From: Streptomyces sp. ISL-10
GTDB lineage: Bacteria > Actinomycetota > Actinomycetes > Streptomycetales > Streptomycetaceae
DNA: 64,000 nucleotides
NCBI RefSeq assembly: GCF_018614575.1
Contig: NZ_JAGGOJ010000043.1
Location: forward strand, 17,233 to 81,232
Direction: 5' to 3'
Shown here: positions 58,088 through 64,000 of the stretch, piece by piece
Numbering within the stretch: the first letter of the stretch is position 1
How the letters are laid out: each line of letters begins with the position of its first letter
Position numbers and translations under genes: made by a program
Notes under the pieces: generated by a model
The model's database searches: none
What the model was told of the DNA's origin: nothing
The model's input: only the letters and a program-made list of their open reading frames with translations

Positions 58088-58645
58088 TCAGCCCGCGCCG
58101 AGCGTGCGCTCCAGACGGTCGATCGCGGCCCGCACCCCGTTTCCGTACCCGTCGTCCGCCAGGGCCTCAGTCGCCGCGCGCGCCCGGTCCAGGTGGGCCC
58201 GTGCGGCCTCCGGCCGGCGCAGCTTGATGTAGTCGGCGGCGAGATCGAGGTGCAGCGAGGGGTAGAGGGCACGCACCGCGAGCGACTGCTCGTGCCCGGC
58301 CGTCCGCCCCTCGCCGCGCGCCCCGCTCAGCCCCTCACCGCCCACCCCGCTCTGTGACTCGCCACGCGCTTCGCTCCGTGACTCGCCGCCCGCCTCGCTC
58401 TGCTCTTCTGCGGCTGCCAGGGCGCGCAGGTCCCAGGCCAGTTCGTCGTCCGGGTCGTCCTGTGCGTCGGCCATGTAGTGCGCGAGGGTGCACAGGTGCA
58501 GCGGGTCGCCGGCGTCCGAGATCTCCGCCCAGATCGAGGCGAAGCGATGCCGCGCCTCCTCGCGGTCGCCGCCGTGGAGCAGCATGGCTGCCTGCCCGAT
58601 ACGGGTCATGACGGCGTCTCCGGGAGTCTGCTGCTGGTCGATCAC
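58088..58645 (-). CDS. TPR-like protein with Gly/Glu/Ser repeats
   Basis: 185 aa from the GTG at 58645 (GGGAGG upstream). Two helical-repeat parts (DAVMTRIGQAAMLLHGGDREEARHRFASIW; SLHLDLAADYIKLRRPEAARAHLDRARAATEAL) flank about 40 residues of GESRSEARGESQSG-type repeats. Tetratricopeptide-like scaffold; function unknown. The insert may vary in length between strains. Confidence 0.7.
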   Translation of the reverse strand: MIDQQQTPGDAVMTRIGQAAMLLHGGDREEARHRFASIWAEISDAGDPLHLCTLAHYMADAQDDPDDELAWDLRALAAAEEQSEAGGESRSEARGESQSGVGGEGLSGARGEGRTAGHEQSLAVRALYPSLHLDLAADYIKLRRPEAARAHLDRARAATEALADDGYGNGVRAAIDRLERTLGAG

Positions 58646-58717
58646 TGTGGCCTCCCACGTCCAACGGCTCGCTGCCGATGTCACGACGCTATCCGCCACT
58701 CAGGACAATCCGGCACA

Positions 58718-58740
58718 GGCTCGGGCACATCGCCCGAGCC
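58718..58740 (-). terminator. ung terminator
   Basis: GGCTCGGGC (58718-58726) / GCCCGAGCC (58732-58740), 5-nt loop, 24 bp after the ung stop on the minus strand. Confidence 0.82.
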
Positions 58741-58763
58741 CGTCAGTCCGGAGTGTGAACGGA

Positions 58764-59447
58764 TCAGCCGAGGTCGGGGATGCGCCAGTCGATCGGCTCG
58801 TGGCCCTGCGCCGCGACCGCCTCGTTGATCTGGGTGAAGGGGCGGGATCCGAAGAACTTCTTGGCCGACAGCGGCGAGGGGTGCGCGCCCTTGACGACTG
58901 CGTGGCGCGACTCGTCGATCAGCGGCAGCTTCTTCTGCGCGTAGTTGCCCCACAGGACGAACACGGCAGGGTCGGGCCGCGCGGCGACCGCGCGGATCAC
59001 GGCGTCGGTCACCTTCTCCCAGCCCTTGCTCTTGTGGGAGTTCGGCTCGCCGGCGCGGACGGTGAGCACCGCGTTGAGCAGCAGGACGCCCTGCTCGGCC
59101 CACGGCATCAGGTAGCCGTTGTCCGGGATCGGGTGGCCGAGCTCGGCCTGCATCTCCTTGTAGATGTTCCGCAGGGAGGGCGGGGTCTTCACACCCGGGC
59201 GGACCGAGAAGCACAGGCCGTGGCCCTGTCCCTCTCCGTGGTACGGGTCCTGACCGAGGATGAGCACCTTGACCCGGTCGTACGGCGTGGCCTCGAGCGC
59301 GGCGAACACCTCGGTGCTCGGCGGGTACACCGGACCGTTCGCCCGCTCCTTCTCGACGAACTCGGTGAGCTCCTTGAAGTAGGGCTTCTGCAGCTCTTCG
59401 CCGAGGACGCCGCGCCAGGACCCGGGCAGCATGTCGGTGTCGGTCAC
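58764..59447 (-). CDS. ung: Uracil-DNA glycosylase
   Basis: 227 aa family-1 UNG. Water-activating loop GQDPYHGEGQGHG with catalytic D67, and the leucine loop HPSPLSAKKFFG. Removes uracil from DNA; cytoplasmic. Start and size are typical. Confidence 0.96.
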   Translation of the reverse strand: MTDTDMLPGSWRGVLGEELQKPYFKELTEFVEKERANGPVYPPSTEVFAALEATPYDRVKVLILGQDPYHGEGQGHGLCFSVRPGVKTPPSLRNIYKEMQAELGHPIPDNGYLMPWAEQGVLLLNAVLTVRAGEPNSHKSKGWEKVTDAVIRAVAARPDPAVFVLWGNYAQKKLPLIDESRHAVVKGAHPSPLSAKKFFGSRPFTQINEAVAAQGHEPIDWRIPDLG

Positions 59448-59470
59448 GTCAACAACCTCCGTCAGACAAC

Positions 59471-59513
59471 AGGTGGTTCCGAGATCTCGGAGCCGAGATC
59501 CCAGAACCTACCT
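59471..59513. terminator. Palindrome and hairpin between SBP and ung
   Basis: CCGAGATCTCGG (59479-59490) is a perfect palindrome flanked by AGGT..GGTTC (59471-59479) and GAACC..ACCT (59504-59513), which can pair. It may terminate the substrate-binding-protein gene or act in the ung promoter. Confidence 0.55.
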
Positions 59514-59532
59514 GCCGCCACTGACAATCCGA

Positions 59533-61119
59533 TCACCAGCTCGTCTTGCGGTACAGCTCCCACATCTGCATGACGGTCTGCGGGTCGAGCGCCCGCTCGC
59601 CGCCGCCGATCTCCTCACTGGCCGCCACATACAGTTTGCCCTGCCACAGGGGCAGCAGGCGGACGTCCTCGACGAGGATCTCCTGGGCCCGCTCGAACTG
59701 CTTGGTGACCGCACCGCGGTCGCTCTCGCGCCGGGACTGGGGCAGCAGCTGCTCGGTGATCTCGGGGCTGTTGTACGGGGTGCCGAGGACGTTGTTGGGG
59801 CCGACGAACGGGGCGATGAAGTTGTCGGGGTCCGGGAAGTCGGGGAACCAGCCTCGGCCGAAGACCGGGTAGTCGCCGTTCTGGTAGCCGGCCTGGAACT
59901 CCTTCCACGGCTTGCCCTGGACCGTGATCTTGAACAGGCCGGTCTCCTCCAGCTGCCGCTTGAGCTCGGCGAACTCCGGAGCCGTCGAGGAGCCGTAGCG
60001 GTCCGTCGTGTACCAGAAGGTCAGCGGCACGGGCTCGCTGATCCCGGCTTCCTGCAGGATCTCCTCGGCCTTGGTCACATTGGGCTCGCCGAAGCGGTCG
60101 AAGAACTCCGTGGTGTGCCCGGCGATGCCCTTGGGGACCATGGAGTACAGCGGCTCGGCCGTGCCGTGGTAGACCTTCTCGACCAGGGCGCCACGGTCGA
60201 CGACCTGGGCGATCGCCCGGCGTACCGCGAGCTTGCCGGCGTAGGGGTCCTTGGGGTTGAAGACCAGGTAGCGGATGTCCGCGCCGACGGTCTCGACCAG
60301 CTGGAGGTGCTCGGTCTCCGGCTTCTTCTCCTGGAGCTCGACGACCTCCTCCGCGGTCAGACCACGGTTGATCGCGTCGATCTTCCGGTCCTTCAGGGCC
60401 TGCATCATCACGTTCGAGTCCTGGTAGTACCGGATCGTGACGGCATCGTTCTGGATCTTGGCAAAGCCCTTGTACTTGCTGAACCGGGTCAGCTCGGCAT
60501 GATCTCCCTTGGCGTACGAGTCCAGCGCGTACGGGCCGGATCCGGTCAGCTTGCCGTCCTCACGGAGCTTGTCCGCGGGGTACTCCGAGGGCGGGACGAT
60601 CGACATCGCCGGGGTGGCGAGGATGAACGGGAACGTGGCGTCCGGGGTCTTGAGCCGGAAGGTCACCGTGCGCTCGTCGGCCGCGTCGATCCTGTCGAGG
60701 GAGCCCAGGAGGCCGGTGGGGCCGCCCTGCGCGTCGATGGTCCGGATGCGGTCGATGGAGTGCTTGACCGCGGCCGCGTTCAGCGCCTCCCCGTTGGTGA
60801 AGGTCAGCCCCTCGCGGAGCTTGCACTCGAGGACCTTGTTGGCCGCGTCGGTGAACCGGCACCCCTCGGCCGCGTCCGGCTGCGGGGTGGTGGAACCCGT
60901 CGGGAAGCTGACCAGGGTCTGGAAGACGTTCCGGTACAGCTCCCACGAGCCGTCCCAGGCCGCCGCCGGGTCGAGTGTGCTCGGCTCACTCGTCGTACCG
61001 ACCGCTATCTTCTGCTCACTGTCGGTGTCCTCGTCGGAGAAAAGGCCGCATCCCGCCAGCAGAGATATGGACGCTAGGGCTGCAGCGGCCTGCAGACAGG
61101 TCCGGTTGAACACGTGCAC
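59533..61119 (-). CDS. Peptide/nickel ABC transporter substrate-binding lipoprotein
   Basis: 528-aa family-5 solute-binding protein with signal peptide and lipobox LLAGC at the N-terminus, and the DppA/OppA pattern (GTTSEPSTLDPAAAWDGSWELYRNVFQTLV at the start of the mature domain). No permease or ATPase is adjacent, so it is an orphan binding protein here. Likely anchored outside the membrane to bind peptides. Confidence 0.93.
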   Translation of the reverse strand: MHVFNRTCLQAAAALASISLLAGCGLFSDEDTDSEQKIAVGTTSEPSTLDPAAAWDGSWELYRNVFQTLVSFPTGSTTPQPDAAEGCRFTDAANKVLECKLREGLTFTNGEALNAAAVKHSIDRIRTIDAQGGPTGLLGSLDRIDAADERTVTFRLKTPDATFPFILATPAMSIVPPSEYPADKLREDGKLTGSGPYALDSYAKGDHAELTRFSKYKGFAKIQNDAVTIRYYQDSNVMMQALKDRKIDAINRGLTAEEVVELQEKKPETEHLQLVETVGADIRYLVFNPKDPYAGKLAVRRAIAQVVDRGALVEKVYHGTAEPLYSMVPKGIAGHTTEFFDRFGEPNVTKAEEILQEAGISEPVPLTFWYTTDRYGSSTAPEFAELKRQLEETGLFKITVQGKPWKEFQAGYQNGDYPVFGRGWFPDFPDPDNFIAPFVGPNNVLGTPYNSPEITEQLLPQSRRESDRGAVTKQFERAQEILVEDVRLLPLWQGKLYVAASEEIGGGERALDPQTVMQMWELYRKTSW

Positions 61120-61159
61120 GCTCCTCGTTCAGCCATGGGTCGGCAGACCATACCGCAGC

Positions 61160-61193
61160 GCCCCGCCGGGTCAACCTGATGCCCCGGCGGGGC
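61160..61193 (-). terminator. Terminator of the SDR pair
   Basis: GCCCCGCCGGG (61160-61170) / CCCGGCGGGGC (61183-61193), perfect 11-bp stem with 12-nt loop, after the SDR operon on the minus strand. Confidence 0.78.
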
Positions 61194-61240
61194 ACTTGGA
61201 TCATTACCGCACAAACCCGCTCAGGCTGCTCCGCCAGGCG

Positions 61241-61990
61241 TCAGTGCACACCTGCATTGAGGAACATACCGCCGTCCACGACGAGTGTCTGTCCCGTGAT
61301 CCAGCCCGACTGCTCGGAGGTGAGGAACGCGGCCGCGCCGCCGATGTCCTCGGGCGCCCCGAGCCGTCCCAACGGGTAGGCCGCGGCCGCCTCGGCCTCC
61401 CTGCCCTCGTACAGCGCCTCGGCGAACCTGGTCTTGATCACCGCGGGGGCGATCGCGTTGACCCGCACGGCGGGCGCGAACTCGTGCGCCAGCTGCAGGG
61501 TCAGGTTGACCATGGCGGCCTTGCTCATGCCGTAGGCCCCGATGAACGGGGAGGCGGAGACGCCGGCGATGGAGGCGATGTTCACGATCGCACCGCCGTT
61601 CTCCTTCTGCCAGGCCTTCCAGGTCTGCTGGGCGAAGCCGAGCGCCGAGATCACATTGGTCTCGTAGACCTTGCGCGCGACGTTCAGATCGAGTTCGGCG
61701 ATCGGGCCGAAGACCGGATTGGTGCCCGCGTTGTTCACCAGGAAGTCCACCCGGCCGAACGCCTCCATGGTGCGCTCCACCGCGACCGCCTGGTGGGCCT
61801 CGTCTGCCGCCTTGCCCGCCACGGCGATGACCCGGTCGGCGCCGAGCCGCTCCACGGCCTCCTTGAGGGCCTCCTCGCCGCGTCCGGTGATGCACACCCG
61901 GTCGCCGCGGGCGACGAACGCCTCGGCGATGCCGTAGCCGATGCCCCTGCTGCCGCCGGTGATGAGGGCGACCTTTCCGCTGTCCGGCAT
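61241..61990 (-). CDS. Short-chain dehydrogenase/reductase
   Basis: 249 aa classical SDR: TGGSRGIG cofactor loop, NNAG, catalytic Ser region NIASIAGVSAS, and YGMSK (YxxxK). ATG at 61990 preceded by CAGGAGAG. It follows fabG on the same strand after a 50-bp gap, so the two are probably one operon; substrate unknown. Confidence 0.9.
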   Translation of the reverse strand: MPDSGKVALITGGSRGIGYGIAEAFVARGDRVCITGRGEEALKEAVERLGADRVIAVAGKAADEAHQAVAVERTMEAFGRVDFLVNNAGTNPVFGPIAELDLNVARKVYETNVISALGFAQQTWKAWQKENGGAIVNIASIAGVSASPFIGAYGMSKAAMVNLTLQLAHEFAPAVRVNAIAPAVIKTRFAEALYEGREAEAAAAYPLGRLGAPEDIGGAAAFLTSEQSGWITGQTLVVDGGMFLNAGVH

Positions 61991-62040
61991 CTGTCGCTCT
62001 CCTGGTTCCTGTGCTGCTGCCATGTCCGTCGTACCCCGAT

Positions 62041-62802
62041 TCAGTTGAGCGGGCCGCCGGCCACGTACAGGACCTGACCGGAGACGAAACCGGCGTCGTC
62101 GCCCGTGAAGAAGGCGATCGCATTCGCGATGTCCTCGGGGCGGCCGACGCGCTGGACGGGGATCTGGCCGGCTGCGGCCGCCTGGAACTCCTCGAAGCCC
62201 ATGCCGACCCGGGCCGCGGTCTGGGCGGTCATCTCGGTGACGATGAAGCCCGGCGCGACCGAGTTGGCGGTGATGCCGAACTTGCCGAGCTCCTTGGCGA
62301 GGGTCTTGGTGAAGCCCTGGAGACCGGCCTTGACCGCCGAGTAGTTCAGCTGGCCGCGGTTGCCGAGGGCCGAGGACGAGGAGAGCGAGACGATACGGCC
62401 GAATCCGGCGTCGACCATGTGCTTCTGGCAGGCCTTGGCCATCAGGAACGCACCCTTGAGGTGCACGTTCACCACGGTGTCCCAGTCGGACTCGCTCATC
62501 TTGAACAGCAGGTTGTCGCGGAGCACGCCGGCGTTGTTGACCAGGATGGTGGGCGCACCGAGCTCGTCGGCGATGCGCGCCACGGCGGCCTCCACCTGGG
62601 CGGCGTCGGAGACGTCGCAGCCGACGGCGACGGCCTTGCCGCCGGCCGCGGTGATCTTCTCGACCGTGTCCTTGCACGCGGCCTCGTCGAGGTCGAGTAC
62701 GGCCACGGCGCGGCCCTCGGCCGCGAGCCTGACGGCGGTGGCGGCGCCAATGCCGCGCGCGGCTCCGGTCACAACAGCCACGCGCTGCTCGGTGGTGGAC
62801 AT
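62041..62802 (-). CDS. fabG: 3-oxoacyl-ACP reductase FabG-type SDR
   Basis: 253 aa. TGAARGIGAAT, NNAGVLRDNLLFKM (the FabG NNAGITRD-like motif), SLSSSSALGNRGQLNYSAVKAG with the Ser-Tyr-Lys triad, and C-terminal GFVSGQVLYVAGG. Reduces 3-oxoacyl-ACP or CoA; near a TetR-type palindrome that may tie it to fatty-acid or acyl-CoA metabolism. Confidence 0.9.
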   Translation of the reverse strand: MSTTEQRVAVVTGAARGIGAATAVRLAAEGRAVAVLDLDEAACKDTVEKITAAGGKAVAVGCDVSDAAQVEAAVARIADELGAPTILVNNAGVLRDNLLFKMSESDWDTVVNVHLKGAFLMAKACQKHMVDAGFGRIVSLSSSSALGNRGQLNYSAVKAGLQGFTKTLAKELGKFGITANSVAPGFIVTEMTAQTAARVGMGFEEFQAAAAGQIPVQRVGRPEDIANAIAFFTGDDAGFVSGQVLYVAGGPLN

Positions 62803-62873
62803 TCTGGTTCTCCTCGCCCTTGAAGCCCGTCAATGCTGGGCCGGGTCCTGGTCGGCCGCTCCCGGCTCGAATG

Positions 62874-62889
62874 CTGAGCGACCGCTTAG
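62874..62889. promoter_or_regulatory. Near-palindromic operator upstream of fabG
   Basis: CTGAGCG-AC-CGCTTAG is a near-perfect 7-2-7 inverted repeat about 70 bp before the fabG start. AGCG-N2-CGCT cores are typical of TetR-family regulators of acyl-CoA metabolism in Actinobacteria. Confidence 0.6.
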
Positions 62890-62981
62890 TACCTCGGCAG
62901 GAAGGACGCTAGAAGCCCTGGCACCCGGTGTCAACGGCACCGGGGCCCGGCGTCGCAAGTCACACCGGTCCGGGCCGGTGT

Positions 62982-63365
62982 TCAGCGCACCAGCAGGTCG
63001 AGCAGGCGTTCCACCTCGGCCTCCGGGTCGAGGGTCAGGCCCGTGTGCACCGGGCCGGGCTGAACGACCGTGGACCGGGGCGCGATGAGCCAGCGGAAGC
63101 GGCGGCCCGCGTCGTCACGCGCCGCCTGTCCGGCGTCCTCGCCGCCCCGGCACACGCCCTCGACGGCCTGCAGCGCGGCCCGCACACCGGTGACATCGGC
63201 TTCCGGGTCGAGCGCCGTCAGCTTGGCCACGTCCAGATGGGTGCGGGCGGCCACGAAGGTCTTCGCCCGGCAGTAGACGACCACGCCGGCGTTGAAACAC
63301 TCCCCGCGCTCGACGCGCGGCACGACGCGCAGCAGCGCGTACTCGAATACGTCCCTCTCGCTCAC
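62982..63365 (-). CDS. DUF3037 family protein
   Basis: 127 aa from the GTG at 63365. FEYALLRVVPRVERGECFNAGVVVYC is the DUF3037 start. No known enzymatic role. Overlaps the stop of the upstream HipA-like gene by 4 nt, the usual gene pair for this family. Confidence 0.85.
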   Translation of the reverse strand: MSERDVFEYALLRVVPRVERGECFNAGVVVYCRAKTFVAARTHLDVAKLTALDPEADVTGVRAALQAVEGVCRGGEDAGQAARDDAGRRFRWLIAPRSTVVQPGPVHTGLTLDPEAEVERLLDLLVR

Positions 63366-64000
63366 CGGTCGGCGTCCTTGCTCTTCTTGGTCGGGTGCGG
63401 CCACGGCGCCAGGTGCTCGGTCAGCCAGCCGGGCGGCTGGGGCCGCCTGGGCTTCGGGGGCCCGTCGAGGGTGATGCGCTCGTGGATCGTGGCCGCGCGC
63501 GGCAGCAGCGCATCGACGTAGGCGCGGCGCAGGGCGTCGGTGGAGTCGAATCCGGGCTCGTCGACCAGCCACTCGTCGGGCACGTCGGCGGCGACCTCGG
63601 TCAGCAGCTCCTCGGTGACGAGCGGCGCGAGGTCGGCGGCGGCCGCGGCGATGTCGGGGCCGAAGGGGGCGAGTGCGTGGTCGGAGGCGTCGTACGGCTT
63701 GGCGGCGGAGGCCGCGGCACCCGGCCAGTTGTGGTGCCAGATCATCGTGGCCCCGTGGTCGATGAGCCACAGATCCCCGTGCCACACCAGCATGTTGGTG
63801 TTGCGCCAGGAGCGGTCGACGTTGTTGATCAGAGCGTCGAACCAGACGACCCGGCCGGCCTCCGCCGCGTCCACCGCATAGGCGAGCGGGTCGAAGCCGA
63901 GCGAGCCGGGCAGGAAGTCCATGCCGAGGTTCAGGCCGCCGCTGGCCTTGAGGAGCTCCTGCACCTCCTGGTCGGGCTCGGAGAATCTCAATGATCGTGT
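63362..64000 (-). CDS. HipA-like kinase-fold protein, partial
   Basis: The N-terminus lies beyond the window end. The visible 210 residues include LPGSLGFDPLAYAVDAAEAGRVVWFDALINNVDRSWRNTNMLVWHGDLWLIDHGATMIWHHNW, in which ND(x)R and DHG parallel the catalytic loop and Mg-binding motifs of the HipA/PI3K-like fold. It is coupled to DUF3037 by a 4-nt overlap. Activity and substrate unknown. Confidence 0.78.
   Translation of the reverse strand, partial: TRSLRFSEPDQEVQELLKASGGLNLGMDFLPGSLGFDPLAYAVDAAEAGRVVWFDALINNVDRSWRNTNMLVWHGDLWLIDHGATMIWHHNWPGAAASAAKPYDASDHALAPFGPDIAAAAADLAPLVTEELLTEVAADVPDEWLVDEPGFDSTDALRRAYVDALLPRAATIHERITLDGPPKPRRPQPPGWLTEHLAPWPHPTKKSKDADR

Overview
The window is high-GC (roughly 70 % or more) DNA with Streptomyces-type features: strong GC3 codon bias, many GTG starts, frequent 4-nt start/stop overlaps, purine-rich Shine-Dalgarno sites, long GC hairpins without U-tracts as terminators, an EF-Tu3-type paralogue, an ECF41-type sigma factor and a conservon. 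The gene order (bio cluster, purB, tuf3, uppP, ung, fabG) resembles what I remember of the Streptomyces coelicolor chromosome around its biotin and tuf3 loci, but this was not checked against a database. No rRNA, tRNA, CRISPR array, insertion sequence or phage module was found. The region reads as chromosomal core and near-core DNA.

Layout. 1-3.9 kb: biotin synthesis (bioF start, divergent from bioB-bioA-bioD). 3.9-8.7 kb: VOC protein, methyltransferase, a small toxin-antitoxin-like pair with a degenerate Fic fold, GNAT, and two CNNM/CorC-type membrane proteins behind a leader that looks like a translational RNA switch. 9-15.9 kb: MDMPI-fold protein, SGNH hydrolase, purB, mismatch glycosylase, ROK and GntR/HutC regulators. 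16.1-23.7 kb: ECF41-type sigma factor, alpha/beta hydrolase, SWIM-finger/DUF6493-type pair, and a membrane ACT-GNAT protein. 23.7-28.6 kb: two divergent Lrp/AsnC pairs (with a gamma-family PLP enzyme and with a rhodanese), a DUF885 peptidase and a decayed SDR gene. 28.6-37.5 kb: sbcC-sbcD, YigZ, CoA-binding and YbaK-type proteins, XRE-cupin regulator divergent from an EamA exporter, hexapeptide acyltransferase.

37.5-41.5 kb holds a conservon that appears trimmed: sensor kinase (cvnA), DUF742 (cvnC) and a P450 lacking the ExxR arginine remain. The roadblock (cvnB) and GTPase (cvnD) genes are missing, apart from a 25-codon ORF that looks like the cvnD start and bridges cvnC to the P450. 41.5-49 kb: gamma carbonic anhydrase, DedA, thioesterase, a secreted-type anchored protein, spermidine-synthase-like enzyme, tuf3, TVP38 and uppP. 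49-57.5 kb: two tiny proteins, RlmG/RsmC-type methyltransferase, flavin reductase, SnoaL-like protein, a very structured 640-bp spacer, lnt, Gfo/Idh oxidoreductase, and an FAD monooxygenase divergent from a TetR regulator over two matching palindromes. 57.6-64 kb: lipoprotein, TPR-like protein, ung, peptide-binding lipoprotein, two SDRs (one FabG-like), DUF3037 and a HipA-like protein cut by the window end.

Most of the window is housekeeping metabolism (biotin, purine, lipid-carrier recycling, DNA repair) mixed with one-gene regulators facing their likely targets. The most interesting signals are the switch-like leader before the CNNM pair, the trimmed conservon, the SWIM/DUF6493 pair without its usual AAA and vWA partners, and the operator palindromes beside several regulators.
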